Below, in pieces: positions 19,822 to 27,071 of a stretch of 64,000 nt of DNA (positions are counted from its first letter, which is position 1; the number at the start of each line of letters is the position of its first letter). Under the pieces are notes generated by a model, which was given only the letters and a program-made list of their open reading frames with translations, was not told where the DNA came from and searched no databases. Source of the stretch: a virus. The translations under genes and the position numbers were made by a program. Location of the stretch: positions 310,001-374,000 of the IMG/VR virus record IMGVR_UViG_3300028558_000791; one strand, 5' to 3'.

Positions 19822-20658
19822 ATGCCGGAAGGCCCCGAAGTTAAACTCAGTGCAGATTTGATTAGACCATTAGTTGTTGGAAAGAAAGTTATCAATGCTT
19901 TCCCAGGAAAGAATAGTAGATATGCTGGTAGTAACCCAGAAGGATTTGCTAAGTTTTTAGATTCTCTTTCTGAAGTGGAAGTAAGAGTAACTGAGATAAA
20001 TATTGTAGGTAAGTTTATGTACTGGAAGTTTAGTAATGAGTGGTATCTCATGAATACTTTTGGTATGAGTGGACAATGGTCTGCGGAGGCTGGTAAACAT
20101 CCTAGTTTTGGATTCTACTTTAGTGAAAATTGGCCTAATATTGAGTCTACTATGTACTTCAATGACCCGCGCCATTTCGGTACCATTAAGTTTGTGAATT
20201 CCAAGAAAGAGCTAGAGAAAAAACTTCAGGAATTAGGCTGGGATCCCTTGTCGATGCCCCTTGACAAAAGCCTAAAGTGGCTTACATTTCAGCTATCAAA
20301 AAGCAGTAAATCCATTGCGGAAGCGTTGATGGACCAAGGCTTATTTTCAGGCGTTGGAAACTATATTAGGGCCGAAGCGTTATATGCATGTAAGATTTCC
20401 CCGTGGCGCAAAGCTAATCAACTTTCCCAGGATGAGGTCAAAACTTTGTGCCAAGCTATCGTTGATGTAATGCAAGAGTCATATCAACAACAAGGTGCTA
20501 CCATTCATACTTACAAGACTGCGTATGGCGAAGAAGGTAAGTATTCAGGTTTCTTTAAAGTATACGGTAAAGCAAAAGACCCATTAGGCAATAAGATAAT
20601 CAAACAACAGACACCAGATAAAAGAACTATTCACTGGTGTCCTGACATTCAAGTATAA
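19822..20658 (+). CDS. Fpg/Nei-type DNA glycosylase lacking the zinc finger
   Basis: The 278-residue protein begins 'MPEGPEV', so that Pro2 is the expected Schiff-base nucleophile and Glu3 the helper acid after Met removal. 'VGKFMYWKF' carries the conserved beta-hairpin Lys and 'NTFGMSGQW' the next signature. The helix-two-turn-helix is 'DQGLFSGVGNYIRAEAL' (about 171-187). Family members cut oxidised bases such as 8-oxoguanine and nick the strand. The C-terminus, 'FKVYGKAKDPLGNKI' to 'RTIHWCPDIQV', aligns with the family finger but three of four zinc Cys are gone while the finger Arg is kept. This matches the known zincless-finger branch. It may protect phage DNA or act in repair. Confidence 0.88.
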   Translation: MPEGPEVKLSADLIRPLVVGKKVINAFPGKNSRYAGSNPEGFAKFLDSLSEVEVRVTEINIVGKFMYWKFSNEWYLMNTFGMSGQWSAEAGKHPSFGFYFSENWPNIESTMYFNDPRHFGTIKFVNSKKELEKKLQELGWDPLSMPLDKSLKWLTFQLSKSSKSIAEALMDQGLFSGVGNYIRAEALYACKISPWRKANQLSQDEVKTLCQAIVDVMQESYQQQGATIHTYKTAYGEEGKYSGFFKVYGKAKDPLGNKIIKQQTPDKRTIHWCPDIQV

Positions 20659-20668
20659 GGTATCATTC

Positions 20669-21661
20669 ATGTCTCCTACATTAATCAAAATCCTCGTAGC
20701 CGTTGGTGCTGTATTGACCATTGGCGTTGTAGGTCTAATCATCTACAATCAAATTCAAATCAGAAAACAGAATGATGCTATTCAATCTCAATTAGTTGAA
20801 CAACGATCATTAGTTGACGGCATTGTAAGAAGCCAGAATCAATATGCCACCAAGAGTGATGTTGATAAGTTTGCTAAGGACAATGGCATTAACCTAAACG
20901 CTATTCAATCTGATCTGGACAAACTACATGGAGAGATTAGCGCCGTAAACGTAGCCATCTCTACCAGCCAAGGCCAGCATGGCACCAACATTCCAAGCGT
21001 CAAGCCTACTCCAAGCAACCCAGTCAACCCTAACCCGGTGGACCCAGCCAACCCGGATCCTTTTGGTTATCAAAAATCTCAGCAGAATTTGGCTTTGAAT
21101 GAAGACTTCGGCACAATCAAGGTTCCGTTTGGCAGTGTCGGCTTCTCTGCTTGGCAGAAAGACCCATGGAGCGTGGATGTTAATCCAAGACAATACAACG
21201 TAGACACGGTTGTTGGGACTGACGAGAACCAGAGACAGTATTTCTACAATAAGTTTAGCGTAGTCACTGGAGATAAAACGTACGAAATCCCAATCAAGAC
21301 AGCTACTACTAAGCAAGAGTTCCCGACTGCTAAGTGGAGTTGGTGGAATCCAAGACTCCTAATGGGTCTGGATGGTGGCGTCAACATCACTAATGTCAAA
21401 GGAGAATTCACGCCACATGTTGGCGTTGGCATTATGTCCTATGGACAGTATAAAACTACGCCAGACTTCTCAATCTTAGAGGTGGGTGTAGGGTATGGAA
21501 CCATAAACAAGACTGGTCAAGTAGTGGTTACACCAGTTGCCTACAACATAGGTAAGAATCTGTTCTCACCACTGATGAACAACACATATATTGGCCCAAG
21601 CCTTTCAATTGGCACTGACGGTTCCATTGGAGCTGGAGCGGGCGTAAGGGTAGGTTTTTGA
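20669..21661 (+). CDS. Membrane-anchored protein with coiled coil and beta-rich C-terminus
   Basis: The 330-residue protein has one hydrophobic segment at about 5-26 ('LVAVGAVLTIGVVGLIIY' lies within it) followed by a charged helical stretch to about 100 that looks like a coiled coil. A Pro/Asn linker rich in 'NPVNPNPVDPANP' follows (about 110-130). The rest is beta-rich and Gly-rich, ending 'AGAGVRVGF' with a terminal Phe, reminiscent of outer-membrane beta strands. I do not recognise the family. A spanin-like or host-envelope role is possible but unproven. AAGGT precedes the ATG. The stop overlaps the next GT2 start (TGATG). Confidence 0.68.
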   Translation: MSPTLIKILVAVGAVLTIGVVGLIIYNQIQIRKQNDAIQSQLVEQRSLVDGIVRSQNQYATKSDVDKFAKDNGINLNAIQSDLDKLHGEISAVNVAISTSQGQHGTNIPSVKPTPSNPVNPNPVDPANPDPFGYQKSQQNLALNEDFGTIKVPFGSVGFSAWQKDPWSVDVNPRQYNVDTVVGTDENQRQYFYNKFSVVTGDKTYEIPIKTATTKQEFPTAKWSWWNPRLLMGLDGGVNITNVKGEFTPHVGVGIMSYGQYKTTPDFSILEVGVGYGTINKTGQVVVTPVAYNIGKNLFSPLMNNTYIGPSLSIGTDGSIGAGAGVRVGF

Positions 21662-22500
21662 TGTTACATATTCTCACTTTGACATGGAACGCTGCTGATA
21701 AGCTATCTAAATTGCATGAGACTCTTATGCCTGCTCTAGAAGGTATTGATTTCAAATGGTGGATCAAGGATAACGCTTCTAAAGATGATACAGTAGCCGT
21801 GGCCTCTACATGGGGAGATAAGGTAACTGTTATCCCTTACAAGGATAACCGCCAGAACTTCTCTGAAGGCTGCAACTTTCTCTTCAATGAGGCAAAACCC
21901 GCTGATGATGATTATGTCATGTTACTAAACAATGATATCGTTTTCAATGATACTGATTCTATCAAGAAGATGTTGGCCATTATTGAAAATGATGATTCAG
22001 TAGGAATGGTAGGCGCCCGCTTACTGTACACCAACACTGATCAGCTTCAGCACTGTGGCGTGGTATTCAATCCAACCTATAAGACTCCAATGCATTTCCG
22101 TGCAGGTCAGAAATCAGACAATGATGCCGAGCGAGATCGCGAGTTCCAAGTAGTCACTGGCGCCGTTTGTATCACCAAAGCAGAATACTTCCGTAAGGCT
22201 AATACGACCACTAAGTCTGGTATTGCTGGAATGGATGAGAGCTATCATTGGGCTTTTGATGATGTGGATTTGTGTCTGTCCATTAAGTACAATCTAAAGA
22301 AGAAAATTGTGTATTGTGGTAGGACCAATATCTTCCATGAAGAAAGTGCATCTCTCAAGAAGAACCAAGTCAATAAACTATTTTTGACTCACAACCTACA
22401 ATATCTTTTTGGAAAATGGCAGGGCCGCTACGATATAGATCAGGAAGCCTATGCTAAGGATTCCAGGCTCAACCTTTATCGAGGTCCTAGTGTCGGTTGA
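21661..22500 (+). CDS. GT2-family glycosyltransferase
   Basis: A 279-residue GT-A enzyme. The ATG at 21661 shares a base with the previous stop; the TTG one codon earlier is less likely. 'MLHILTLTWNAADKL' opens the fold, 'WWIKDNASKDDT' is the nucleotide-binding region and 'DYVMLLNNDIVF' is the NND variant of the DXD motif. 'WAFDDVDLCLSIKY' corresponds to the catalytic acidic region. It resembles the GT2 enzyme at 18677 in layout but is clearly divergent. Together with the GT4 and the dehydratase it suggests assembly of a short glycan. Substrate and acceptor are unknown. Confidence 0.8.
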   Translation: MLHILTLTWNAADKLSKLHETLMPALEGIDFKWWIKDNASKDDTVAVASTWGDKVTVIPYKDNRQNFSEGCNFLFNEAKPADDDYVMLLNNDIVFNDTDSIKKMLAIIENDDSVGMVGARLLYTNTDQLQHCGVVFNPTYKTPMHFRAGQKSDNDAERDREFQVVTGAVCITKAEYFRKANTTTKSGIAGMDESYHWAFDDVDLCLSIKYNLKKKIVYCGRTNIFHEESASLKKNQVNKLFLTHNLQYLFGKWQGRYDIDQEAYAKDSRLNLYRGPSVG

Positions 22501-22711
22501 GTTAGGGTTGTACCAGCACTCCAAGGGCGGCCTTTACTGGGTAATTGGTATTGGAAAACACTCAGAGACTTTAGAGGAGATGGTTGTATATCAAAAGTAT
22601 TATGGCCCTGACGATCTTGGTGAAATATGGGTTCGACCTTTAAGCATGTGGTCTGAAGAAGTGAAACCTGGAGTTCCTCGTTTCCGAAAAGTAGATGATG
22701 TTGTGAAATAA
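22490..22711 (+). CDS. DUF1653-like small protein
   Basis: This protein of about 73 residues matches the DUF1653 pattern: 'YQHSKGGLYWVIGIGKHSET', 'MVVYQKYY', 'IWVRPLSMW' and 'PRFRKV'. The family is small, widespread in bacteria and phages, and without a proven function. The GTG at 22490 has GAGGT just upstream and gives the usual family length; an ATG at 22451 would add 13 residues and overlap the glycosyltransferase by 50 bases. It is followed seven bases later by the dehydratase gene. Confidence 0.75.
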   Translation: MSVELGLYQHSKGGLYWVIGIGKHSETLEEMVVYQKYYGPDDLGEIWVRPLSMWSEEVKPGVPRFRKVDDVVK

Positions 22712-22718
22712 GGTGTAA

Positions 22719-23693
22719 ATGAAAAAAGTTCTTGTAACAGGTACATGTGGTTTTATCTTTAGTAACTTTATTCGTAAAGCCATCTACGACCAAAATCAGA
22801 GAAGATCTCAAGATAAGGATTACACTTTTGTTAGCGTAGACCGTGTTACGGCTAATGCCATCAATTCTATGTATTGGAACAAGAACCATATCTTCCACCC
22901 GGCTGACATTCGTGACCAACATGTCATGGATGTAATCTTCCAATTTGAGAAGCCAGATATTGTTATCCATGGAGCGGCTGAGACCTTCGTGGATACATCG
23001 TTGAAAGACCCGAACTCTTTCGTAACCTCTAATGTGCTAGGCACCCAAGTTATCATTAACTCGTGCCTCAAACACAAAGTGGAGAGGATGATTTACATTT
23101 CCACAGATGAAGTGTATGGTCACCTTACCAGCGAGTCAGAGGCCGCCTGGAAGGAAGATGCGCCCCTCAATCCTAGAAACCCCTATTCAGCCTCTAAGGC
23201 TGCCGGGGAGCTAATGGTCAGAGCAGCCCACCAGACTCATGGATTAATTTATAACATTACTAGAAGCTCCAACTGCTATGGTCCCCGCCAGCTTCCTGAA
23301 AAGCTGGTGCCCAAGGCAATAAAGTGTGTTATGGATGGACAGAAAATCCCAATTTACGGTCAAGGTCAACAGATTAGAGATTGGACCTATGTAGCAGATA
23401 ATTGTACTGCCATAATGACAGTTTTAAACCAAGGTAAACCTAATGAGGTTTACAATATTTCCGCTAATCAGGAATTTACCAATATTGAAACTATTAACTT
23501 AGTTTGTAATGCCATGGGTAAGGGTCACGACTTGATATCCTTCATTCCAGATCCGAGAACCGGGCATGATTTTAGGTACGCGATTGATACTAGTAAAATT
23601 CGAGAGCTGGGCTGGAAGCCAACTTACAAATTTAAGGATGGCATCAGAGATACAGTACAGTGGTATCTAGATAACCAATGGTTTTTGAAGTGA
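22719..23693 (+). CDS. dTDP-glucose 4,6-dehydratase-like SDR enzyme
   Basis: This 324-residue extended SDR protein resembles RmlB. The cofactor loop is 'VTGTCGFIFSNF', where the third Gly of GXXGXXG is replaced by Phe. 'VIHGAAETFVDTSL' and 'YISTDEVYG' (Thr-Asp-Glu triad, as in dehydratases) are present, with the 'YSASK' catalytic Tyr/Lys. 'GQQIRDWTYVADNC' and 'GWKPTYKFKDGIRDTV' are typical of the C-terminal domain. The reaction would convert dTDP-glucose to the 4-keto-6-deoxy sugar, the start of rhamnose and related deoxysugars. AAGGTG precedes the ATG. It sits with three glycosyltransferases, so it may feed their donors. The later steps (RmlC/D) are not visible here. Confidence 0.82.
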   Translation: MKKVLVTGTCGFIFSNFIRKAIYDQNQRRSQDKDYTFVSVDRVTANAINSMYWNKNHIFHPADIRDQHVMDVIFQFEKPDIVIHGAAETFVDTSLKDPNSFVTSNVLGTQVIINSCLKHKVERMIYISTDEVYGHLTSESEAAWKEDAPLNPRNPYSASKAAGELMVRAAHQTHGLIYNITRSSNCYGPRQLPEKLVPKAIKCVMDGQKIPIYGQGQQIRDWTYVADNCTAIMTVLNQGKPNEVYNISANQEFTNIETINLVCNAMGKGHDLISFIPDPRTGHDFRYAIDTSKIRELGWKPTYKFKDGIRDTVQWYLDNQWFLK

Positions 23694-23718
23694 TATAGTA
23701 GGACGCACAGGAGAAATA

Positions 23719-25077
23719 ATGCCCGCAACGTCAGTAACCGAACAAGATCAAAAAGAAGAAGTCATGGATGATGTATCCAATGAAGAAGTAAAGCCGTCTG
23801 AAACAGTAGACGTCAGCAAATTAGCAGCACTAAAGGCCAAGAGCCAAGCCAAGCAAGAGGAGAGTAAGATGGCAGCAAAGATTGTGTCAAAGAAAGACAG
23901 AAGTATCACATTAGGAGTTCTAGGATCAGGCCAGGCCGGTTCCAGAATTGCTGAAGCTTTCTACAAGCTCGGCTATGATGCTGTCGCAGTCAACACTGCC
24001 ATGCAGGATCTCAAGTTTATTGATATCCCAGATTCTAACAAGCTGCTGCTTGAGTACGGTTTGGGTGGAGCTGCCAAGGAAACCGAAATTGGTCGTGCGG
24101 CTGCTGAAGCTCATCGTGGAGAGATTCTCCAATTGGTTAATGAGAAGCTACAAAACTCGCAGGTCAACGTACTTTGCTTGAGTTTGGGTGGCGGTTCTGG
24201 TGCAGGTTCTTGCGATACTATGGTAGACATTCTATCATCTCTAGGTAAGCCACTTGTCGTTGTCACTGTACTTCCAATGGATACAGAAGACGCACAGACC
24301 AAGGCTAACGCATTAGAAACTCTTTCTAAGCTAGCTAAGGCAACACAAACTAAGAAGGTCAATAACCTAATTGTAGTAGACAATGCTAAGATTGAAGCTA
24401 TCTACCACAATATTAGCCAGGTTGATTTCTACGGCATTGCCAATAAAGCCATCGTAGAACCAATTGATATCTTCAATACACTTTCATCCTTACCATCAGC
24501 AGTCAAGGGACTAGATCCAATGGAATGGGGAAAGCTCTTTACAGATGGTGAGGGTTTAACTGTCTATGGTGAATTGACCATTGAAAACTTTGCCGAAGAT
24601 ACTGCTATTGCAGAAGCTGTCGTCAATAACTTGAATGGTAACTTGCTAGCTGGCGGTTTCGATCTAAAGCAGTCTAGATATGTTGGCGTTATCATTGCTG
24701 CCAACAAAGAAGTCTGGTCCAAAATCCCAAGCTCCAGTATTACTTATGCTATGGCCATGGTTAATGATCAATGTGGATCACCAAAGGGCGTATTCAAAGG
24801 TATCTACACTATAGAGACCCCAGACCCAGTAGTCAAGGTATACTCTATGTTTACTGGTCTCGGCTTACCAGAATCACGTATCACTCAACTAAAGAAGGAT
24901 ACGGCAGCCATGCAACAGAATGTCAAGGGTAAGGATGAGCAGCGCAACCTATCTCTCAATCTAGACACCGGTACTAATGAAACTGTCTCTGCTGCCCAAA
25001 AGGTTAAAGAGAAGATTGCGGCTAAGTCTTCTGCTTTCGGTAAGTTGGTTGGTGGTGTTGTTGACAGGAGAAAATAA
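23719..25077 (+). CDS. Tubulin/FtsZ-like GTPase
   Basis: This 452-residue protein has the tubulin-superfamily GTP-binding layout. 'GVLGSGQAGSRIAEAF' (about 66-81) is the first phosphate loop, 'VAVNTAMQDL' the next loop, and 'GGGSGAGS' (157-164) the tubulin signature. 'GLDPMEW' (264-270) could be the T7 loop with Asp and Glu kept but the usual Asn replaced. An N-terminal extension of about 55 charged residues precedes the domain. Phages are known to carry tubulin homologues (PhuZ, TubZ) that position DNA or segregate replicons; this one looks closer to FtsZ/CetZ by eye. AGGAG precedes the ATG, and the stop overlaps the next gene. It likely forms filaments in the infected cell. Confidence 0.82.
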   Translation: MPATSVTEQDQKEEVMDDVSNEEVKPSETVDVSKLAALKAKSQAKQEESKMAAKIVSKKDRSITLGVLGSGQAGSRIAEAFYKLGYDAVAVNTAMQDLKFIDIPDSNKLLLEYGLGGAAKETEIGRAAAEAHRGEILQLVNEKLQNSQVNVLCLSLGGGSGAGSCDTMVDILSSLGKPLVVVTVLPMDTEDAQTKANALETLSKLAKATQTKKVNNLIVVDNAKIEAIYHNISQVDFYGIANKAIVEPIDIFNTLSSLPSAVKGLDPMEWGKLFTDGEGLTVYGELTIENFAEDTAIAEAVVNNLNGNLLAGGFDLKQSRYVGVIIAANKEVWSKIPSSSITYAMAMVNDQCGSPKGVFKGIYTIETPDPVVKVYSMFTGLGLPESRITQLKKDTAAMQQNVKGKDEQRNLSLNLDTGTNETVSAAQKVKEKIAAKSSAFGKLVGGVVDRRK

Positions 25078-25310
25078 TGGATGTTCTAGATCACACAGAA
25101 ACATCTTCTCCAACTCTAATGAAAGATATTTTTACCAATCTCATTGGAGAAGATGTTTCTGTTTACATCAGTGGCAGCAGTAGTACTACTACGTTGAATG
25201 GACAGTTACAGTCTTACAATGGGTTTGTTTTACATCTCACTTCCAATGGTGGTAGGTATCATTCTTACATACCGGCCGATAAAGTATCCGCAATCTGTAG
25301 TGGTAAATAA
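25077..25310 (+). CDS. Small Sm-like protein
   Basis: The 77-residue protein has the pattern of a small Sm-type beta barrel: a short helix 'LMKDIFTNLIGEDVSVYIS', then a strand ending in 'LNGQLQSYNGFVLHL', then a strand pair closing with 'YIPADKVSAI'. The start overlaps the stop of the tubulin-like gene (TAATG), so the two are probably translated together. Two neighbours and a gene at 29181 share the outline. Sm-like proteins often form rings that bind RNA, but this assignment rests on pattern only. Confidence 0.55.
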   Translation: MDVLDHTETSSPTLMKDIFTNLIGEDVSVYISGSSSTTTLNGQLQSYNGFVLHLTSNGGRYHSYIPADKVSAICSGK

Positions 25311-25609
25311 TGGAAACTGATATTCTAAAACACTTCATTGGTAAGGATGTAGAAATTCTTGTCTCTGGTGTTTGGATTGAAGGTCATATGCAGCCTATTG
25401 CAAAAGGGGTTGTAACTTTAGTGCCTATAGGAGAGGCTAGTTCTTTTTATGGGCCAGCCGCCTGTAAGACAGAAGTGATTGTAGCAATTAGACAAGTGAT
25501 TCGTTCTGGTGTAAAGTTGGCCGAGCCAATACCAGAGATAAATCAAGACCCACCGATTAGATCAAGCATGGAGTCAATTACTCCAGGACAACGTTTCAAG
25601 AGGAAATAA
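25310..25609 (+). CDS. Small Sm-like protein
   Basis: A 99-residue protein opening 'METDILKHFIGKDVEILVSG', which parallels the start of its upstream neighbour. A beta-rich centre of about 55 residues follows, then a Pro/Arg tail without clear fold ('PEINQDPPIRSSMESI'). The ATG overlaps the previous stop (TAATG) and the stop overlaps the next ATG. Function unknown; a divergent Sm-type barrel is the best guess. Confidence 0.52.
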   Translation: METDILKHFIGKDVEILVSGVWIEGHMQPIAKGVVTLVPIGEASSFYGPAACKTEVIVAIRQVIRSGVKLAEPIPEINQDPPIRSSMESITPGQRFKRK

Positions 25610-25896
25610 TGAAAAGACTAAAGAGAGTAACCAAGCGCGAGAAGAAAGCAATGCTCAAATTCCTTAAGGACATGGAGGCTAACCAACCCAAATCCGATGT
25701 TGCTGTTAAGCCTAAGACTTCCAAAGTGAAGGTTGTAATTACTCTAACTAAATTCTTGGAGAACCAAGCTAAGAAGAAGTTAGCTAAGGCAATTCATCGT
25801 GAAGAGAAGCGTAATCTCAAAGCAGCAGCTAAGGGACAAAAGAAGCCAAATCATACGCATGACCATGACCACGAACATGAACATGAGCACAAATGA
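25609..25896 (+). CDS. Lys-rich protein with His/Asp/Glu C-terminal tail
   Basis: A 95-residue, strongly basic protein (many Lys) with alternating helix-forming stretches such as 'KKLAKAIHREEKRNLKAAAK'. The last 14 residues read 'HTHDHDHEHEHEHK', an alternating His/acid tract that could bind divalent metals such as zinc or nickel. The basic body suggests nucleic acid contact. No known family is recognised. It is placed between Sm-like genes with one-base and four-base overlaps, so translation is probably coupled. Confidence 0.62.
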   Translation: MKRLKRVTKREKKAMLKFLKDMEANQPKSDVAVKPKTSKVKVVITLTKFLENQAKKKLAKAIHREEKRNLKAAAKGQKKPNHTHDHDHEHEHEHK

Positions 25897-26147
25897 GATA
25901 TGAGATTCTAACCAACTATTTCGGGCAGCATGTAGAGGTTGGTATTATCAACAAGATTTTTAGCGGTATCCTAAGGCAAGCCGAATCAGATGGTGGTTTG
26001 AATGATATTGTAGAAATCGAACCAGGTAACGATTATGCTAGAAAACGCTATGGTTCCGCTATCTTAGATGTGAATACAATCACTTCTATCAGGGCAATTA
26101 AACCGCATACAGATGAAGATGACGACTGTTGTGAAGACAGTCCATAA
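25893..26147 (+). CDS. Small Sm-like protein with acidic Cys tail
   Basis: An 84-residue protein starting 'MRYEILTNYFGQHVEVGI', again like its neighbours, with a beta-rich core and closing strand 'LDVNTITSIRAIK'. The C-terminus is acidic and ends 'DEDDDCCEDSP', with two adjacent Cys that could bind metal. The ATG overlaps the previous stop (ATGA). It is the last of this small-gene run before the muramidase. Confidence 0.52.
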   Translation: MRYEILTNYFGQHVEVGIINKIFSGILRQAESDGGLNDIVEIEPGNDYARKRYGSAILDVNTITSIRAIKPHTDEDDDCCEDSP

Positions 26148-26168
26148 CTAAAGTAATTGGCGGTATGT

Positions 26169-27008
26169 ATGACAAACTTGATTAAGGGCCTTGACGTTTC
26201 GATCATTCAAGGAAACATAGATTTCAAAGCCGTAGCGGCGACCGGAGTTCAATTTGTAGTTTGCCGTTGTGGTGTTGGTAACGGTGGAATTGATTCCAAG
26301 TACAAACAGAACATTGCAAATGCTAGAGCCGCTGGCCTTAAGGTCATGGCATACCATTTCATTTACCCTTTGCCTCCCCTAGCTTCCCAACCTCTACGTG
26401 ACCCAAAGCTCCAAGCCAAGATGCACGTAGACGCTGCTGGTGGAGAACTAGCAGCTTGTGACTTAGAGTGGCCAGCCCCAGAAGATTGGGGTAAGTGGGG
26501 ATGTACTGCCGCTCAGATTACTGCGTGGTCTATTGCATATCTCGAAGAGTATGAACGTCTATCTGGTATTAGGCCAATTGTCTATACCTATCCATACTTC
26601 GCCAAGGCTATCAACCTACCAGCTTCATTTGGTGAGAAGTATAAGCTATGGATTGCTAGCTACCAAACTGGTGCTCCACTTATTCCAAAGCCTTGGACTG
26701 ATTGGGTCATGTGGCAATATTCTGGAGGAACTGGACCTGAAGCCCAGCATCTTCCAAGCGGTGCTCCAGTTGATGGTGATAGAGTTAGAGACTTATCACT
26801 ATGGGACGTAGAAGAGGCCCCTGAGCCCGCTCCAGAGCCAGTACCAGAGCCTGATCCAGTTCCTGCTCCACCAGACCCAGTTCCAGAAGAGCCGGCTCCT
26901 GTGCCCGCCCCAGCGCCACCAGTAGAGCCTGTTGTGGCTAAGGCAAATCCTTTGTTACAATTTTTTCAACTCTTCTCTGGACTATTTGGCAAGCTCCTCA
27001 AGAGATAA
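26169..27008 (+). CDS. GH25 muramidase (endolysin) with Pro-rich linker
   Basis: With the ATG at 26169 the protein has 279 residues and opens 'KGLDVSIIQGNIDF', the usual start of GH25 lysozymes. Asp9 and the Asp98-x-Glu100 pair in 'ACDLEW' are the expected catalytic acids. The domain ends near 'WQYSGGTGPEAQ'. Next comes a Pro/Glu/Ala linker of about 50 residues (from 'APEPAPEPVPEPDP'), then a hydrophobic helix 'LLQFFQLFSGLFGKLLKR'. The enzyme cuts the MurNAc-GlcNAc bond of peptidoglycan. It could serve lysis or be a virion enzyme; no signal peptide is present, and the hydrophobic tail may help it reach the membrane. A TTG start at 26157 is less likely. Confidence 0.87.
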   Translation: MTNLIKGLDVSIIQGNIDFKAVAATGVQFVVCRCGVGNGGIDSKYKQNIANARAAGLKVMAYHFIYPLPPLASQPLRDPKLQAKMHVDAAGGELAACDLEWPAPEDWGKWGCTAAQITAWSIAYLEEYERLSGIRPIVYTYPYFAKAINLPASFGEKYKLWIASYQTGAPLIPKPWTDWVMWQYSGGTGPEAQHLPSGAPVDGDRVRDLSLWDVEEAPEPAPEPVPEPDPVPAPPDPVPEEPAPVPAPAPPVEPVVAKANPLLQFFQLFSGLFGKLLKR

Positions 27009-27046
27009 AACTCAGCGATTCTGAGATGTAGATTTGTCGAGAAAAA

Positions 27047-27068
27047 GGTACCAGTTATATATGGTATC
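27047..27068 (+). repeat. Inverted repeat just before the helicase start
   Basis: GGTACCA at 27047-27053 can pair with TGGTATC at 27062-27068 (one G-T pair) around an eight-base loop. The AAAAAGG run lies just upstream, and the ATG is four bases downstream. Folded, the hairpin would bring the ribosome site near the start codon. A weak promoter-like pair (TTGTCG, 16 bases, TATATA) overlaps it. Confidence 0.4.
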
Positions 27069-27071
27069 TGT

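Noticed and set aside
22476-22970. A 164-residue antisense frame across the DUF1653 and dehydratase genes
   Set aside because: It spans two genes with recognised families on the other strand.
27011-27025. CTCAG/CTGAG hairpin after the muramidase gene as a terminator
   Set aside because: The stem is only five bases and there is no T tract after it.
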